Shown in pieces: positions 13,057 to 25,452 of a stretch of DNA of 64,000 nt. The notes under the pieces were generated by a model. The model searched no databases. It saw only the letters and a list, made by a program, of their open reading frames with translations, and was not told the origin of the DNA. Source of the stretch: Camarhynchus parvulus (taxonomy: Eukaryota > Chordata > Aves > Passeriformes > Thraupidae); contig NC_044573.1 in the NCBI RefSeq assembly GCF_901933205.1, positions 36,304,993 through 36,368,992 of the forward strand, in the 5' to 3' direction. Both the position numbers and the translations under genes were made by a program. Position 1 is the stretch's first letter. Each line of letters begins with the position of its first letter.

Positions 13057-16000
13057 CTTCATTACTTTAATTGGGTCCATTAATCTAAAAAGTCACTTGC
13101 ACTGACAATAAGGGCAGCACCACACAAAAGTAAAATTTAGGGACTAAGCAAGACAGCAGGACTAAACAGTAAAAAAAGACAAGAAAGTATACTAAGAATC
13201 TAAGCAGGATGTGGGCTATGCTGTCACACTAACTAATCAACCTGGATAGTTCCTCAAAAATGACTGAGGTGAATAACCACAAAGGGTATATGACATGCAA
13301 CTACATCACATGCTCACAGACAATTTAATATTTGTTTTCATGGACAACATTAAGTGCTTAATCAAAGGTAACCAGACCCACATGTTACTGTCATCTGGCA
13401 CTCTCTAAAATAACCAACCCCCCCAAAAACATGCTTGCACAAAGTCACCACAGTGACTTATGGCATTCTGCAAAAGAGCAGGTCGTTTGTTAAATTACTG
13501 ATTCTGAATGTTTGCAACAAACAAAGCCTTAGCAAATATAAACACACCTATGTATGTCCGTAAGTAGAGATGCTTTTGCATTTATGATACATGAAATTTT
13601 TAAATTTTGCACAGAACAGCAACTGTTCATTTGAAGTACAGAGATAAGAGTCAGTCTTGCTAGGGCACTGATCCCCAATGCACAGCCTAAGAAAAATCTC
13701 TCTCAATAGTGAGATCCACACCATCAATCCTTACACAGGAAATTAATACATTAAAAACTACTGAAGTAGCAGGGGGAGTACAGCAGGATGTTGCCACCTG
13801 CATTGTAATACTTACCCAGCATCAAGGGCACACTGATCACCTCTACATTGGGCATTTCAGGAACAGATCCAACACAAGAGAGCTACTGAGTTCTTCAGTG
13901 GTTATTATAAAAAAATTTCTTTTAAAAGAGCCCAAATAAAAGGAGGTATGGAAGAAGGCTGAGAAAGGATTATTCAGGAGCTGGTACAAAAACAGGGCTG
14001 CTTTTATAAATTGTGCTGGGAGTCCAAACATTCTCTTGATAAGAGATAAGCTTTAGAAAGAAGGCCACTCCTATGAAGGCTCATAGCTTATGCCACTGAT
14101 TGCCCTCACCTTGTTTTAAGAACTAAAAATTACATTCACAGAAACAGAGTCAGCACAAGGTACAGGAACTGCTTATACAGTCTCAACAGACAAAATACTT
14201 CCCCTGCATCCAAACCACATTTACGTGTGAGGCAACACAGAAACATGGATCACATTTACTTTAAAGCTTCATATGTTTAATCCTCCTATTCTTACCCACA
14301 ATGAGTTGCAAAGTTAGATTATAAAAGTATCACCTCTCAACTCCAGTCCTGCAACAGACAAACACACCTCTAACACATAAGCAGTTGTATCTAGGCAGAA
14401 GAGTTTCATATCCTCTCAGCAGACTTAATAACATGAGCAAGTCCATTTCTCTATGCAAGATCAAATCCTTCATGTATATAGGATTAGAAAGCAGTTATGG
14501 ATTTTGTCAATTTTTTTGCCTGTACTTATCCATCCCATTTGATAGAAAAAATTACAGCCATTGAGAAGACACTAGTGAAATAAACCTGGGAAGATCCCTG
14601 TTGCTGCTCCTCTCTTACCTCCCATGGTAGAGAGCTTGTTAAAGTTACACAGTAAATCCACAGAACAGCCGACAGCAGAACCACAACCTGCCACTTCCCC
14701 AGACTCCAGCTTTCAACACAAAATGGTACTTTTCATACTCCTTTATTTGCCCTCTTGCCCACCCTCACATTTGCCTTGCAACATCTCTTTAAAGGCCACA
14801 CACAGAGAGCAGAGATGGAATGGACACATCCCACAAGGACCTTCAGCAGAAGCAGATGATGCCATAGGTATAAATGCTCCTGCACAACCCAGGATGTATG
14901 CACTGATCTAATGCACTCTGCTTTCCCTTCCTTTCTCCATTCCTCAAGAAATGCAAGTCAAGCATTCAGCAATTTGGATGGTTCTGTACCATAAACTACA
15001 CGTTACAACTTTAGCACTAAGTGGGCAGTACTACGTGCGTGCACACACAAATATACATCTTTCCTATTATTCTTCCCTTAGAAGGAATTAAAGGCATTGA
15101 TAGATGCTACAAAGACATCAATTGGAAGATAAAAATCATCAGCACTGGGAAAAGGGTAACTTCCTTTTCTCACTTTCATATAAAGACCTCTTTATATTTT
15201 CTGATGTTGTGATTTACATTTTAGTCATTTTGGGTAATGTCTTTAAGCCTTTTTCTAGGAGTCTAATTCCTAACTTGTGTGGCTTTGTTGTTTTGTTTAT
15301 TTAAAAAAAATAGAAAGTGCAACTACAGTATAACACAGAATTTGTGGCAGCAAAAATCTTAAAAATTGTGGCAGAGATTGGGCATAAGTCACTGAGCTGA
15401 GAAATACATCATGGTGACAGCACTGCTGGTTTCAAGTACAACTTCCACCACTGAGCTGCGGGCCAGTAAGAATTTTTTTACTGTACCCAAAACCCCAGTA
15501 CGACAACTTCAAATGTGGTGCCTCTCTCTGAGCAGCTGTATGGCCACTGCTGGAGACAGCCATGTTCTCCTGCCTGCCAGGTCTGCTGCCCATGCTGCCA
15601 CAGATGCAACAGGTACATCGCACAGACCACATTCTTTGTGCTTCCAAGTCACACAGTATGAGCCAACAGCACTGACCTTCTCCAGGAGGGAATCCAAAAG
15701 CTTCCAGTACAAATCACAAGACATTGTTAACTGTGCTGGAAACAAGAAGTGTCATTACCTGATTACAGCTCCAAGTGAGGTGTTAGGTTTTTGTATCTTC
15801 TGCGACAGAAGATAGTCTCCTTCAGCTAAGCCATTTGCATATTTTTAATTAATATGAAGCAACATTAGTATGCTCTTTGAATACTAAGGAAACATTACAC
15901 AGAAGAAGACTCACAAGGCCTTTTTTTAACCTTTAAGTATTGATTTAACTTGTCTGTATTCTATCATATGATGCTGAAGAGAATAAAGTAGCCGAATCTC

Positions 16001-19000
16001 TCCTTTATGAAAATCAGATCCCAAAACTGGAAATGCCAATGCAAACAAAAGATGTAGCCATACCAAGACAGAGATACACAGGATATTAGTACTTATCCGT
16101 TAAATACTGTTTAATGATTCTTTTTGTAAAACATAGTTTACTGAAGAATGAAGCTTCCAGATTTATTATTCAAAAAAAACAACTCCTGCCCCAAAGAGCT
16201 AACACGCAATACTTAAAACATCTTATAGTTGAGATGTGGGTGGCATGGTTCCAGAAAGTAAGATGCCAGCTTCAGTGAAAGGTTCAGATGCGCCTACACA
16301 GGAAACAACCAGACATCCAGATGCCAGGTAAAAACCCAAATAAACATGGTGACATCTTTAACACATATCAGCAGTCGTATTCTACATCAGTATTCACTCA
16401 CCTCTGCCTCATGAGTGCTCAGAACTATTTTGCAACAGCATGAACTAGGAATATTTTCAACCTCCTCATTTTGCCTGACCATCAGTCCTACAACAGCCTG
16501 ATTTGAGAACTTCAGAGAATAAAAGCCTTTATCACAGGCACCAGTAATTAAGGGAGGTTTCATTTTGGATCCGATTCAAAATCTGTTGAAGCCAGAAGAA
16601 ATCTCTCAACAAGTTGAAATTGTCTTTGTTGTTTAGCAAACATTATGACTCCAAAACAGCTAAATGTGATGTAACTAATTAATGATCCTGGATTCTCAGC
16701 ACCTACAGCCAGGGCTAGTCAAAAGCACCTTACGCATCCAGCAACATCATTCAGAGACAATGTTTGATCTGACTGCACTTACTTTACTGGATGGCAAGTG
16801 TGCAGATGTTAACAGCTCCTGAACATGCAGCTAGAAATCCAGGAACATTTTAATAAATTTTGCACTCAACTAAGCATTAGATACACCAACACCTACCTGG
16901 ATTTTCTACAACATCACTGAACAACTGCATGTACCCAGGTCCTTTTAAAAGCCTGGCTTTGAGCATTTCTCCTGCTTACTTTAAGTATTTTTGAGATACT
17001 TTTACAAGGCTTAAATACAAAATGAAGCTTTTTTTCTGTCTCCTTGGGTGAAATACAGTATTTATGCACACACTCAAAGGTGCAGGCATGTAAAAAACAC
17101 ACAGTGAGACAGAATCACAGAATTAACTCCTGACAAATCACCTGTGACTTGAAGGGGGGAACCTCATAAATGATTCAAGAGCAATTGTACTCTGCTTGCA
17201 GGCAGTATGCTTCAAGACCTTCTGGAAGTGCAAAGCAGTATCTGCAGTAATACTATTTTCCAAAATGCTCAAAAACATGGTAAGAAGCAGCAAACTACAA
17301 TGTGTGAAGACGCAGATAAGGTGGAGACAGTGAGAGAAGCAGGACAGTTTAACTTTCAAAGTAGCTGTCACTTGAAATCGTGTGCCATTTCCACATATAG
17401 ACTCCCCACAAATATATTTCTTTCCCCGTCTTTAACAGCAGGTGTTGAGTCTTATCCTTTTTCCAACAGGTGAAAAAACCTGCATTATCTGCCAACTGAA
17501 CCAGCATGGACAAACCTTTACATCCACCTGGCTCCTGCTGAGAAACCATGACTGAAATTTAAGTTTGTTGGTCCAATTAAAAGGAAATCTAGTGCACATC
17601 AGAGGTTTTTCAAATGTTAACAGTCCTGCATGCAACTGAAATCAGTGTGCTTGTCTTTGCCTGCAACTCCCAACCTTTTGGGAAGTAAACCCTCTCTCAG
17701 TGACCTCTGACTCCTTTCCAGCCTAGAACTGGTTAATTACCTTTCCCTGTTCCTGTTATTTATGCTACAGTAGAAACCGCAAGCTGGGTCAGCCCTTTTG
17801 CAAGAAGCAGAAAATTATTTCAGTGTAAAGCTCTTTGTGGCAGAACATAACACGACAGACAGAAGTGCAGAAAGTCAAAACAGTGGCCTGAGAAGTAAAA
17901 AGACTTTAAGTTCAAGTTGAAGAACAGACCATTAGCAGGACCATAACCCAGCATCTCCTGGTGAGCTCACTACAGTTGCTACACTGCTCTGCTCAGTTTC
18001 TAACACATAGCTTATGTACCTTTTCAGCAAATCCACTGCAGCTATCATACTTTTCTCACATTATCAAAGAGGGTTCTTTGCAGCATTTTCATCCTTGCCA
18101 CAGCACAGTTACTCTCATTCATTTTCATTTCATCCTTCTCTGACCTTACCTTGGACCCTATCTCCTTTCTAGTTCGAGGCACTGGAGGAAGACAGGGGAA
18201 AAGCACGAAAATGAAGTGAGTCAGCATTTCTGAGCAGCACACAAGCATTAGTCAGAGCTGATCAGGGTACTCACCACAGTCAGATGTTAATTAGCCCAAG
18301 ACCACCAAACAACAGACAGGCGAGCAAACTTTCCCAAACATCTCAAAATGAATCACTGGGCAAGGCCATCCCACAGATAAAGCACTTCAGGGAAAAAAAC
18401 ACACTCTCAGCTGCCACATACCAGTGCTGAAAGGCAACAAAGCACACAGGGTACTGTTCTGTCACATTTCTACTTCCCTTACAAAATGCCCACTGCATTC
18501 AGTACAGCTGAATCAAACACACCTGATGAGACAGTTGCCTAGACTGGTATAATGTTCTCCCTAATAAGCAAGGCCCACAGCTGCAAAAGCTTTTCCTGAG
18601 TAAAGTACATGCACAGTGCCTTACTATGCACTGTTGCCCTCCTGCTCCCTTATCAGGACACACTGACAGCAGTAGTAGTGATGACATTAGTTAGGGAAGT
18701 GGTGCTCCACATCATGCAATGGCAATTAGAATTCTAAAAATCTAAGACTAAATTACTAATATAGGGTCTAAGGGCCACAAGTGCTCATTTGCAACACAAG
18801 AATAGTACCTTGCTACTCTCAGCACAGCCGTGACAGCGTCTTCCTGCAAAAAGTGATTTGAAGGGGTATTGTTCCCAGTCTTCACCTTCCAGCAATAAAA
18901 TCAAGGGTACACAACAGAAAAAACAATCCACCCCTTTCAGCAGGGCAGAGTACAGCTGCAGGATTCTCATGCATCATCTGCAAGAGACCCTTTCTCCTAC

Positions 19001-19546
19001 AAAACTCCTGTCTGTTATGGTACAGTAAGTCCATTAAACTGCGAGTGATGTACAAGCATGACTCCAGGAGAGCACACCTCACTCAACAGAGATGAACACT
19101 GCTTCAGCACCTCTGCATTTGTGCTGGACAGAGCAAGACTTACTGTAAAAACAACCTCCCACCAAAATGACACCTCCTGAGTTTCAAGAAACACAGTTAA
19201 TTACTGTACTCTGGGCACAGCATTCTCTGTTCTGTGACTCTGAGCAAGTGCTAACCTCTCTGTACAGTTTCTCCACTCCTAAAGTACGTTACTTCCATCT
19301 TTTTGTGAGGCACTTACTAAAATCTGTCTAAGTGCTTGCCAACAAGACAACTAAACTTTACTTAAGAGCAACCTTTATCCATAAGCAGCTTGCAATATGT
19401 TCTCTCTTCTCTGCAGACTTCCCAATATATTCTTCCACATGAAACCTGGCCCTGTCATCCATAAAACAGTTAAAGTTTCATTTTTCAATACAGCTTATTC
19501 AGGCATTGTTAATGCAAAATTAATAGGGAAGAGGAAAGCTACACAT

Positions 19547-19609
19547 AATATTTACACAAATTTCTAAAGTGAATAAAGTGAATATTTACACAAATTTCTA
19601 AAGTGAATA
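19547..19609. repeat. 34-bp tandem duplication (29 bases identical)
   Basis: The bases at 19547-19575 recur exactly at 19581-19609, a period of 34 bases with the linker 'aagtg'. The identity over 29 bases indicates a recent duplication. Confidence 0.95.
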
Positions 19610-21073
19610 CGTGTTTCAATCCATAGTGTTTGGAAAACCACAGCATTGTATCAGATACAAGCAGCTAGAGAAAGAAAATGACAGCAAACATTTAGAGCAC
19701 ATCAACTATTCTACTGATCCACGCAGTCAGTCTTTACACAGAAGTATTCCTGGCATATATAAACAGACCTCTGTACGTCTACACCAATCTTATCCTTCAC
19801 ATGAGAAGTTAGAGGAAAAAAAAGGCCGCAAATTTCAGCTTAAGTTGTTTCACAACAGTTTCTCTACTCCAGCAGTTTTTAATTCTTTTGCTACTCACTC
19901 TAGTGTGAAGTCATTATCAGTACAAGCTGAGGCTACAATTGCCTGGTACAACAGCTTCCTGGGCCAGAGGCATCATTGTTTTTAAATATATGCTTGGGTT
20001 TTTTTGTTTGAAAGTTTCTGGCATCCTTCTACCTTACTGTTAAGCATTTTCAGTTTTCATGTAGCAGCAAGGTTGCTCTCTCCCACACAAGCACCTGCAT
20101 AAGGTACATCATTCTTAGATGTCTGCACAGGGACTTAAACACGACTTTTAGAGATGTGCAACAAAGATAAGGACCAGAAGTCTTGGTGTGACATTGTTGA
20201 AACAGACTCTTTCGTGGGTTGTCTTTTTAGTCATTCGAGTCAGTGCTCACTTGTTGAAATAAATGCTCAAAAGCATTACTTGTTATTTAAATAATGTTCA
20301 CCACACGGTATCAGCCGACACAGCTTAACTCAGTTCGCGGCCATTATTTAATTCGGCTTAAACATCTTTATGAACAGACGCCGATAGGTGAAAGGCAGAG
20401 CTCCTACAACACGTGAGCACGTCACCGGGGAGGCACACTGCCCCTCTCCCCGCCTCAGGTCACGGACTCCCGGCTACAGCGGACAGAGCAGCCGCCACGA
20501 CCGACCCGGGCCGGAGCCTGAGCCCGCCCGCTCCGGACCCCGCCGCGCCCGCTCGCTGTGGAGCGGCGCCTTCGGGGCGACGGCAGCCGCCCGTTCCCGG
20601 GGCAACTGCACCGCCCGCCCCATCCCCGGCCACCGCCAGCCGCGCCAGGCGGCCAGCCCCGAAGGGAAAGTGGAAGGGGCGCCACGCCCGCCCGGCGCTG
20701 CAGAGGGGGCTCGGCGGGGCCGGGCCGCCGTAGCTCCGCCGTTTCCACGGAAACCCCGGCGCGGGCAGAGCTCGCCACACAAAGGGGGCCCGCAGGCGGC
20801 AGGAAAATTCTCGGCGGCCGCGGGAGAAACGGCGCGGGTCCGGGCGGCGGGGGACATCCAGCCCGGCGGCGAATAGATGAGGGAACTTGTACGCGCAGCC
20901 CACCGCCCGCCTCTCCCGCCCGCCCGTTCCGCCGGCGGCTGCCGGGGGCCGGCAGCGCCAGGGAGGGGCTGGCTCGGGGCTGGTTTGTCCGCCCAGGGCA
21001 GCGCGCCGGGCGGAGGAGAGAGGGCGGCCCCGCACCTGCGGAGCGCGGAGGGCGCCAGGGGGAGAGCACGTAC

Positions 21074-21250
21074 CTGGCGCCGGCAGGCCTGGGCACGCGT
21101 GCCGCGCTGGGGCGCCGGGAGCGGGCGGCGGCCGAGCCGCACCGGCTGCCACTACTTTGCACGCGGCGGGAGCGGGCGGGCGGCTCGGGCGGGGCCGCCA
21201 GGCTCCACCCGCCGGGCGGCTCCACTCCGGGAACGGGGCCCCCCTCGCCT
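21074..21250 (-). other. AGPAT4: Predicted noncoding exon 1 of AGPAT4
   Basis: On the minus strand the island contains a near-perfect splice donor, CAG|GTACGT, with the exon's last base at 21074. The stretch just upstream has no ATG, which suits a 5' UTR exon spliced to the coding exon at 7.3 kb. The transcription start is a guess: there is no TATA box, and it is placed just downstream of the ETS-like and GC-box cluster near 21.27 kb. A second, weaker donor-like site (CAG|GTGCGG) exists near 21.03 kb. Confidence 0.45.
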
Positions 21251-21261
21251 TCCCTTCCCGC

Positions 21262-21290
21262 CGTCATCATGTCACTTCCTCCGGGGGCGG
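21262..21290 (-). promoter_or_regulatory. AGPAT4: ETS-like site and GC box in the AGPAT4 promoter
   Basis: The minus strand reads CCGGAGGAAGTGACATGATG across this stretch. It holds an ETS-type GGAA core (GAGGAAGTG) and a nearby TGACATGATGAC element resembling AP-1/CREB half-sites. A GC box (GGGGGCGG) adjoins on the plus strand. Such combinations are common at TATA-less CpG-island promoters. The assignment is motif-based only. Confidence 0.4.
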
Positions 21291-22024
21291 TGGGAAGGGG
21301 CGACCCCTCCCCGCACCGGCCTCGCCCGACCTTCGGGGCGCCGCCGGAGCGGAGCAGGAGAGCTCTCGGTGCCGCGGCGCGGCTGAGGAAGGGCCGCGGG
21401 CTCCGAGGACGGAGGGGGAGACGGGGAAGCGGCAGCTTGGGGAAGGGGCGCGGCGTGGCGCCCGTTCCCTCAGCGTCGCCGGCGCTGGTCGGAGCTGAGT
21501 GCTCGTCATCCCTTCCCGGGGTAAACGCGGGGTGATGCGCACCTGTGACTGACCCTTCACGTAGAAACCGGGCAACAAAAAGGAGCTCCACGGCGTGGAT
21601 GCTGTGGAAAAAGATAAATGCCGTGGCAGCCATCCAAGCACCGAGTACTCTGACACGCAATATTCACTCTGTGTGACAACGCAAACGTTTGCTGCTAGGC
21701 TCTGATTGTGGGGTGAAAGGCAGCTTCCATGAATAGAGAACAGTAGGAACGGAGTCTATTATAAACACCCAAAGCATTGGAAGGTGATGGTGACTGGGAT
21801 GACACATCGCTGGGACGGCACTGTCAGCTGCTGGGTGTCTGGCTATAGCAGGGCTGGAGGGCTCCCGAGGTTGGGGGCTGACAGGTGACGAGCTGGACAA
21901 AGCAAAGCCCTGTTACAGTCCCGGTCTATACCAGCCACATAGAATTCCTGTTTATCTTCAATGTAAGATGGAGGCAAATTAAACACTTGCCACAGTTTAA
22001 CTCCAGTCAGCAACTACCAGCTAG

Positions 22025-22145
22025 GCATCAGCCAGTGTCTGCTGAGCACTCTACTGTGCACCACTTGTTTTTCCGGGGTTTTATTCCTCTCTCTCCTTTT
22101 CATTACATTTATTGTTATTGTTGCAATTATCATTAGTACTACTGC
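22025..22145 (+). mobile_element. Possible truncated ERVL-like LTR fragment
   Basis: The segment 'catcagccagtg...gagcactctactgtgcacca' followed by 'cttgttttt...ttattcc' and an ATTATT-rich stretch resembles the middle of the solo LTR at 41155-41767, where 'aatcagtcggtgggtag' is followed by 'cgtgcagcactcgttcaac' and a similar pyrimidine/ATGATG stretch. Neither LTR end is preserved. This is an old fragment, with boundaries and family tentative. Confidence 0.45.
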
Positions 22146-24150
22146 TCTTAGGGAGCAGCAATGGCAAGGCTGCTGCTCAAGGGAGGAAAGCCTGGAGCTG
22201 AGGGTAGCCATGCCACAGGCAGTGTTCTCACTGGCCAGAGCACTTTGCCACAATACCTGAGCAGGGCAGTGGCAGCGCAGTGCAGCTGCACTGACCGTCC
22301 TGGACAAGATGAAGCAACAAAACAGGTCTAAAGATTGTACAAAGAGCAGCAGAAGATAAGGCCACAGCTAGAAATAGAGCTACAACAGGGTTGGGAAACA
22401 AGGCGGGAGACCAAACCAAACACACGTGGACCTACTAGAAAGCTCTGACAGGGACTAAAGGCCCAGACCTGGGCTTAAATAGAGCTCTGGCCCCTGGGCC
22501 ACATGTGTGTGGGTCCCAGGTGAGGCTGGTCAGGGCTATCAAGGTGTAACTGTGCCATCAGTGCCCTGACAGGTTCCTGCTGATGGGGTGTGTTGAGTGT
22601 ACTGTTCAGGATGTCAAGATTTAGTCACCTTCTTCCCATTTGGTCATGGAGGAGTTAAATCTAGTTCACTAGATGCTGGGCTGCTATGTGGTGAGAGATT
22701 GGTAAAGGGAGTTTCTCCAGCCATATTTTAATAGTCTGACCCTGTGGCTGCATTTTGGAAAAGAGCTAATTCCAGGCAGAGGGAAAAAATTTAAAATCTG
22801 TGAATGAGGCACTTGATTATGGAGAATGGCTGGGTTTGTAGCACAGCCATGTCCAAAGCATCCCTGACCACCTACCTGAAGCAGCTTTGTGTACTACATG
22901 TACAGATTCTTGGGATATTACTCCAAAGTATCTTACTCGGCATCTAGGTAATATCCTGAGAGCCAAGACTCCAAAAATCAGGCACTCTGATGCTGTGATA
23001 GTTTCTCAACATGTTTTACTTAGTTTTCCTTGAAACCAAACTCTCTGCAGCTGGTTATTTGTATATTCTGATTTTCTGTGAAGCCATAATAAAAATCTGT
23101 CTTCTTGCTTTCATTAGTGTTAAGCTGCAGCTGAATGTAATAGGCTTTATGGACACTTTGCACCTGAGAAAACTTTCTACTGGAGAGACAAATTCTAGTT
23201 TTGATACAGTATATCTATTTTTCAAAAGACTAATCAGAAATATATGAGTAATAAACCCCTCTTATTTAAGTTGGGGGTTGAAAGGTAAGTCTTATGAAGC
23301 TATTAGATACCATGGTAATGACTGAGACTGAAAAGCACATAGAAAAATCTTCTGTGCTAAGAGGAGGCCTTGTGGTGTTCTCGCTGAGTATTTTCTAGGC
23401 GGTAGAACAAGGAGGACAAAAAGGAATCAGATTTTCTTTCTGTAAGCTCTGCTCTCCAGGGCACTGAATGGAGTATGTCTCAATTTTGGCATTCTTTGTA
23501 CTGAATGCTTGGCTTGCACCCTCAGTGCAGTTTTTTTCCTTGTTGCTGGTGGGTATGCAAATACTTTATTTGCATTGGGCAAGATTCAAGAGTTGAATCA
23601 GGAACTTACACCAGGCAACGATGCCTCCCAGCTATCCATCACTGTGTGAAATGGGTGATTTTCAGTGAGTTTCCCTGTAAGAAATAAACATAACAAAAAT
23701 GTGATAACAACAACAATAACAAGCCAAAACCACAAAAACAAACCCCAAACCACCCTCATGCCCCCCAGTCCCACTGGACAGTGTGCGCTCCTATCGGTGA
23801 GGAAGTCAGGTATCTGTCATGGCTGAAGCAAAATTACCAACCCTGCTCACCACACGCACTTTTAAATGACTTGTGAATTTGACTTCAGAAATTTTATTGC
23901 AGGCAAAAGCTCCTGGAAAGTTCTGCAGTGCTACTTATGCCAGTGTAGAGGAAAGAGGTAGCACCTCTGCTTTGGACGCTGCCAAACCGATAGGGTGGAT
24001 ACTAACATAGGGATATACTGGGATACACTGCCATGAGCAGCTGGACTCAAGAGGTCCAGTTTGCTCTTGCTGCATGTCTTATGGTTAGAATCTCCAATAT
24101 CTAATAAGGTGTGGGTTATAAAAGGCTCGTTTCCTTCATTTAAAAGCATT

Positions 24151-24193
24151 CATAATGGTCCTCTTCTGTGTAGACCATAATGGTCCTCTTCTG
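24151..24193. repeat. 25-bp tandem duplication
   Basis: The 18-mer 'cataatggtcctcttctg' occurs at 24151-24168 and again at 24176-24193. This gives a period of 25 bases with the linker 'tgtagac'. Confidence 0.93.
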
Positions 24194-25407
24194 AGTGTAA
24201 TAAAGGCTGAACTGCAGGCTGTCCCTCATGCCAGCAATAACAGGAAGTCTTTCCTGTACTTGGCTTATCCGTCTTTATGAGAACTGTGGGAAAGTAATTG
24301 TGTCTGAGATCTCTGCTGCTTTTTGGGGATTGATTAAAATCAGCTAACAAGGTCAGACAGGAATTATAGTAAGGATTGATGTGTATAGTATGACTGCATA
24401 ATCCTTCCCCACTAGGAAACCACATGAAAATATCTATACATAGCTTAATATAAGCTGACAGTTTATTTAAGTATGGAAACCAGAACTGATGCAATGCATT
24501 GTAGTAATGATAGAAGTCGTAATGCGGCTGCAGGTGGACCAGTTTAAATAGGCCAGTGGGGGAGTGGTATTGAAAATCACACCCACCCCTGTGTAATTAA
24601 TTTTTCTGGGCAAGCTTTTCTTGTGTGGACTAACCCCAACTGTGACACCTGCCTTCTTCTCCTCTACCTCAGCTGTACAGTGGATCCACTGGTTTCATAC
24701 AGAAACTCCCACTTCCCTTGAAAGAAGCCACACAGTACTCACAAATGGAAACATCCTGTTAAAACTAGACCCTGTGGCCACAGTTAATTTTAGAATAGAC
24801 TCATTCTTTAATTGAATAAGCATTAGCAAAAGAGCTGTGTGAGGTGAGTTACAGGAATTTAAGCTCCAGACTGTCCAATTTGACCCTTTGCAAAGTCTAT
24901 CCTACAGAAAGAATACTGAATGAGATTCCAAAATCTGTTTCTTTGGACATGTTTATTCTTTCAGCATGCTTTATTTTCTGCAACAAGTCTATGATTACTA
25001 ATCAGTTACGTAAATTCTTCACAATTTTTAAAGAATACAATTCCTTTAGTAAATACCAAGGATCCTACCATACAAAATGTTTTCCAAATTACTCTTTTCA
25101 AAATTACGCCGAATATTTTCATATCTACTGACACCCACAAAATAAATACTCCTTACGTATGTGTAAATATTTTTTCTGTAGCTGTGTTAAGTATTCAACT
25201 TGAGTCTACCTATGAGGAGGAGAGGATCCTTTGTTTCCCTTTACATATGTATCTACTACAAATGTCACAGATTTGTTTTTCTTGTTTTCTTAAAACATGA
25301 TTAAAGTGAAGGCTTCTGCATGGACCACTTTGGGCTGAAACTTCGTGACTCAGGTGACTGGCTTTAGATATACATACAAGTACAGGTGACGGAGCAGATA
25401 TTCTAGA

Positions 25408-25452
25408 CACACAGAGACATACATGCACACACATTCACACACATACAAACAC
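25408..25452. repeat. CA-rich degenerate microsatellite
   Basis: Interrupted (CA)n tract, 'acacacagagacatacatgc' and onward, with many ACAC and CATAC units. Intergenic. Confidence 0.7.

Larger units (their letters stand above)
7351..21073 (-). other. AGPAT4: AGPAT4 intron 1
   Basis: A span of about 13.7 kb between the predicted noncoding exon 1 in the CpG island and the first coding exon. It holds a CR1 copy (10948-11463), an AT-rich tract (12880-12907) and two clusters of short tandem duplication (12988-13056 and 19547-19609). I saw no protein family match in its open frames, including the 134-codon plus-strand frame at 15411-15815 and the 124-codon frame at 19611-19985, so I regard these as chance frames. 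Its right boundary depends on the predicted exon 1 donor. Confidence 0.65.
20395..21540. promoter_or_regulatory. AGPAT4: CpG island, probable AGPAT4 promoter
   Basis: There is an abrupt change from AT-rich flanks to about 1.1 kb of very GC-rich, CpG-dense sequence, the only such island in the window. It lies upstream of the AGPAT4 coding exon on the minus strand, as expected of a housekeeping-type, TATA-less promoter. It contains many GC boxes (for example in 21171-21198 and 21283-21290). The long open frames across it on both strands, up to about 400 codons, reflect the scarcity of stop codons in GC-rich DNA and have Pro/Ala/Arg/Gly-rich low-complexity translations. I do not call them as genes. 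A divergent plus-strand noncoding transcript cannot be excluded. Confidence 0.88.

Noticed and set aside
20388..21660. Very long open frames (up to about 400 codons) on both strands
   Set aside because: They lie in the CpG island. Translations are Pro/Ala/Arg/Gly-rich low-complexity in every frame, as expected where stop codons are rare. They lack domain structure and several start without a proper ATG context.
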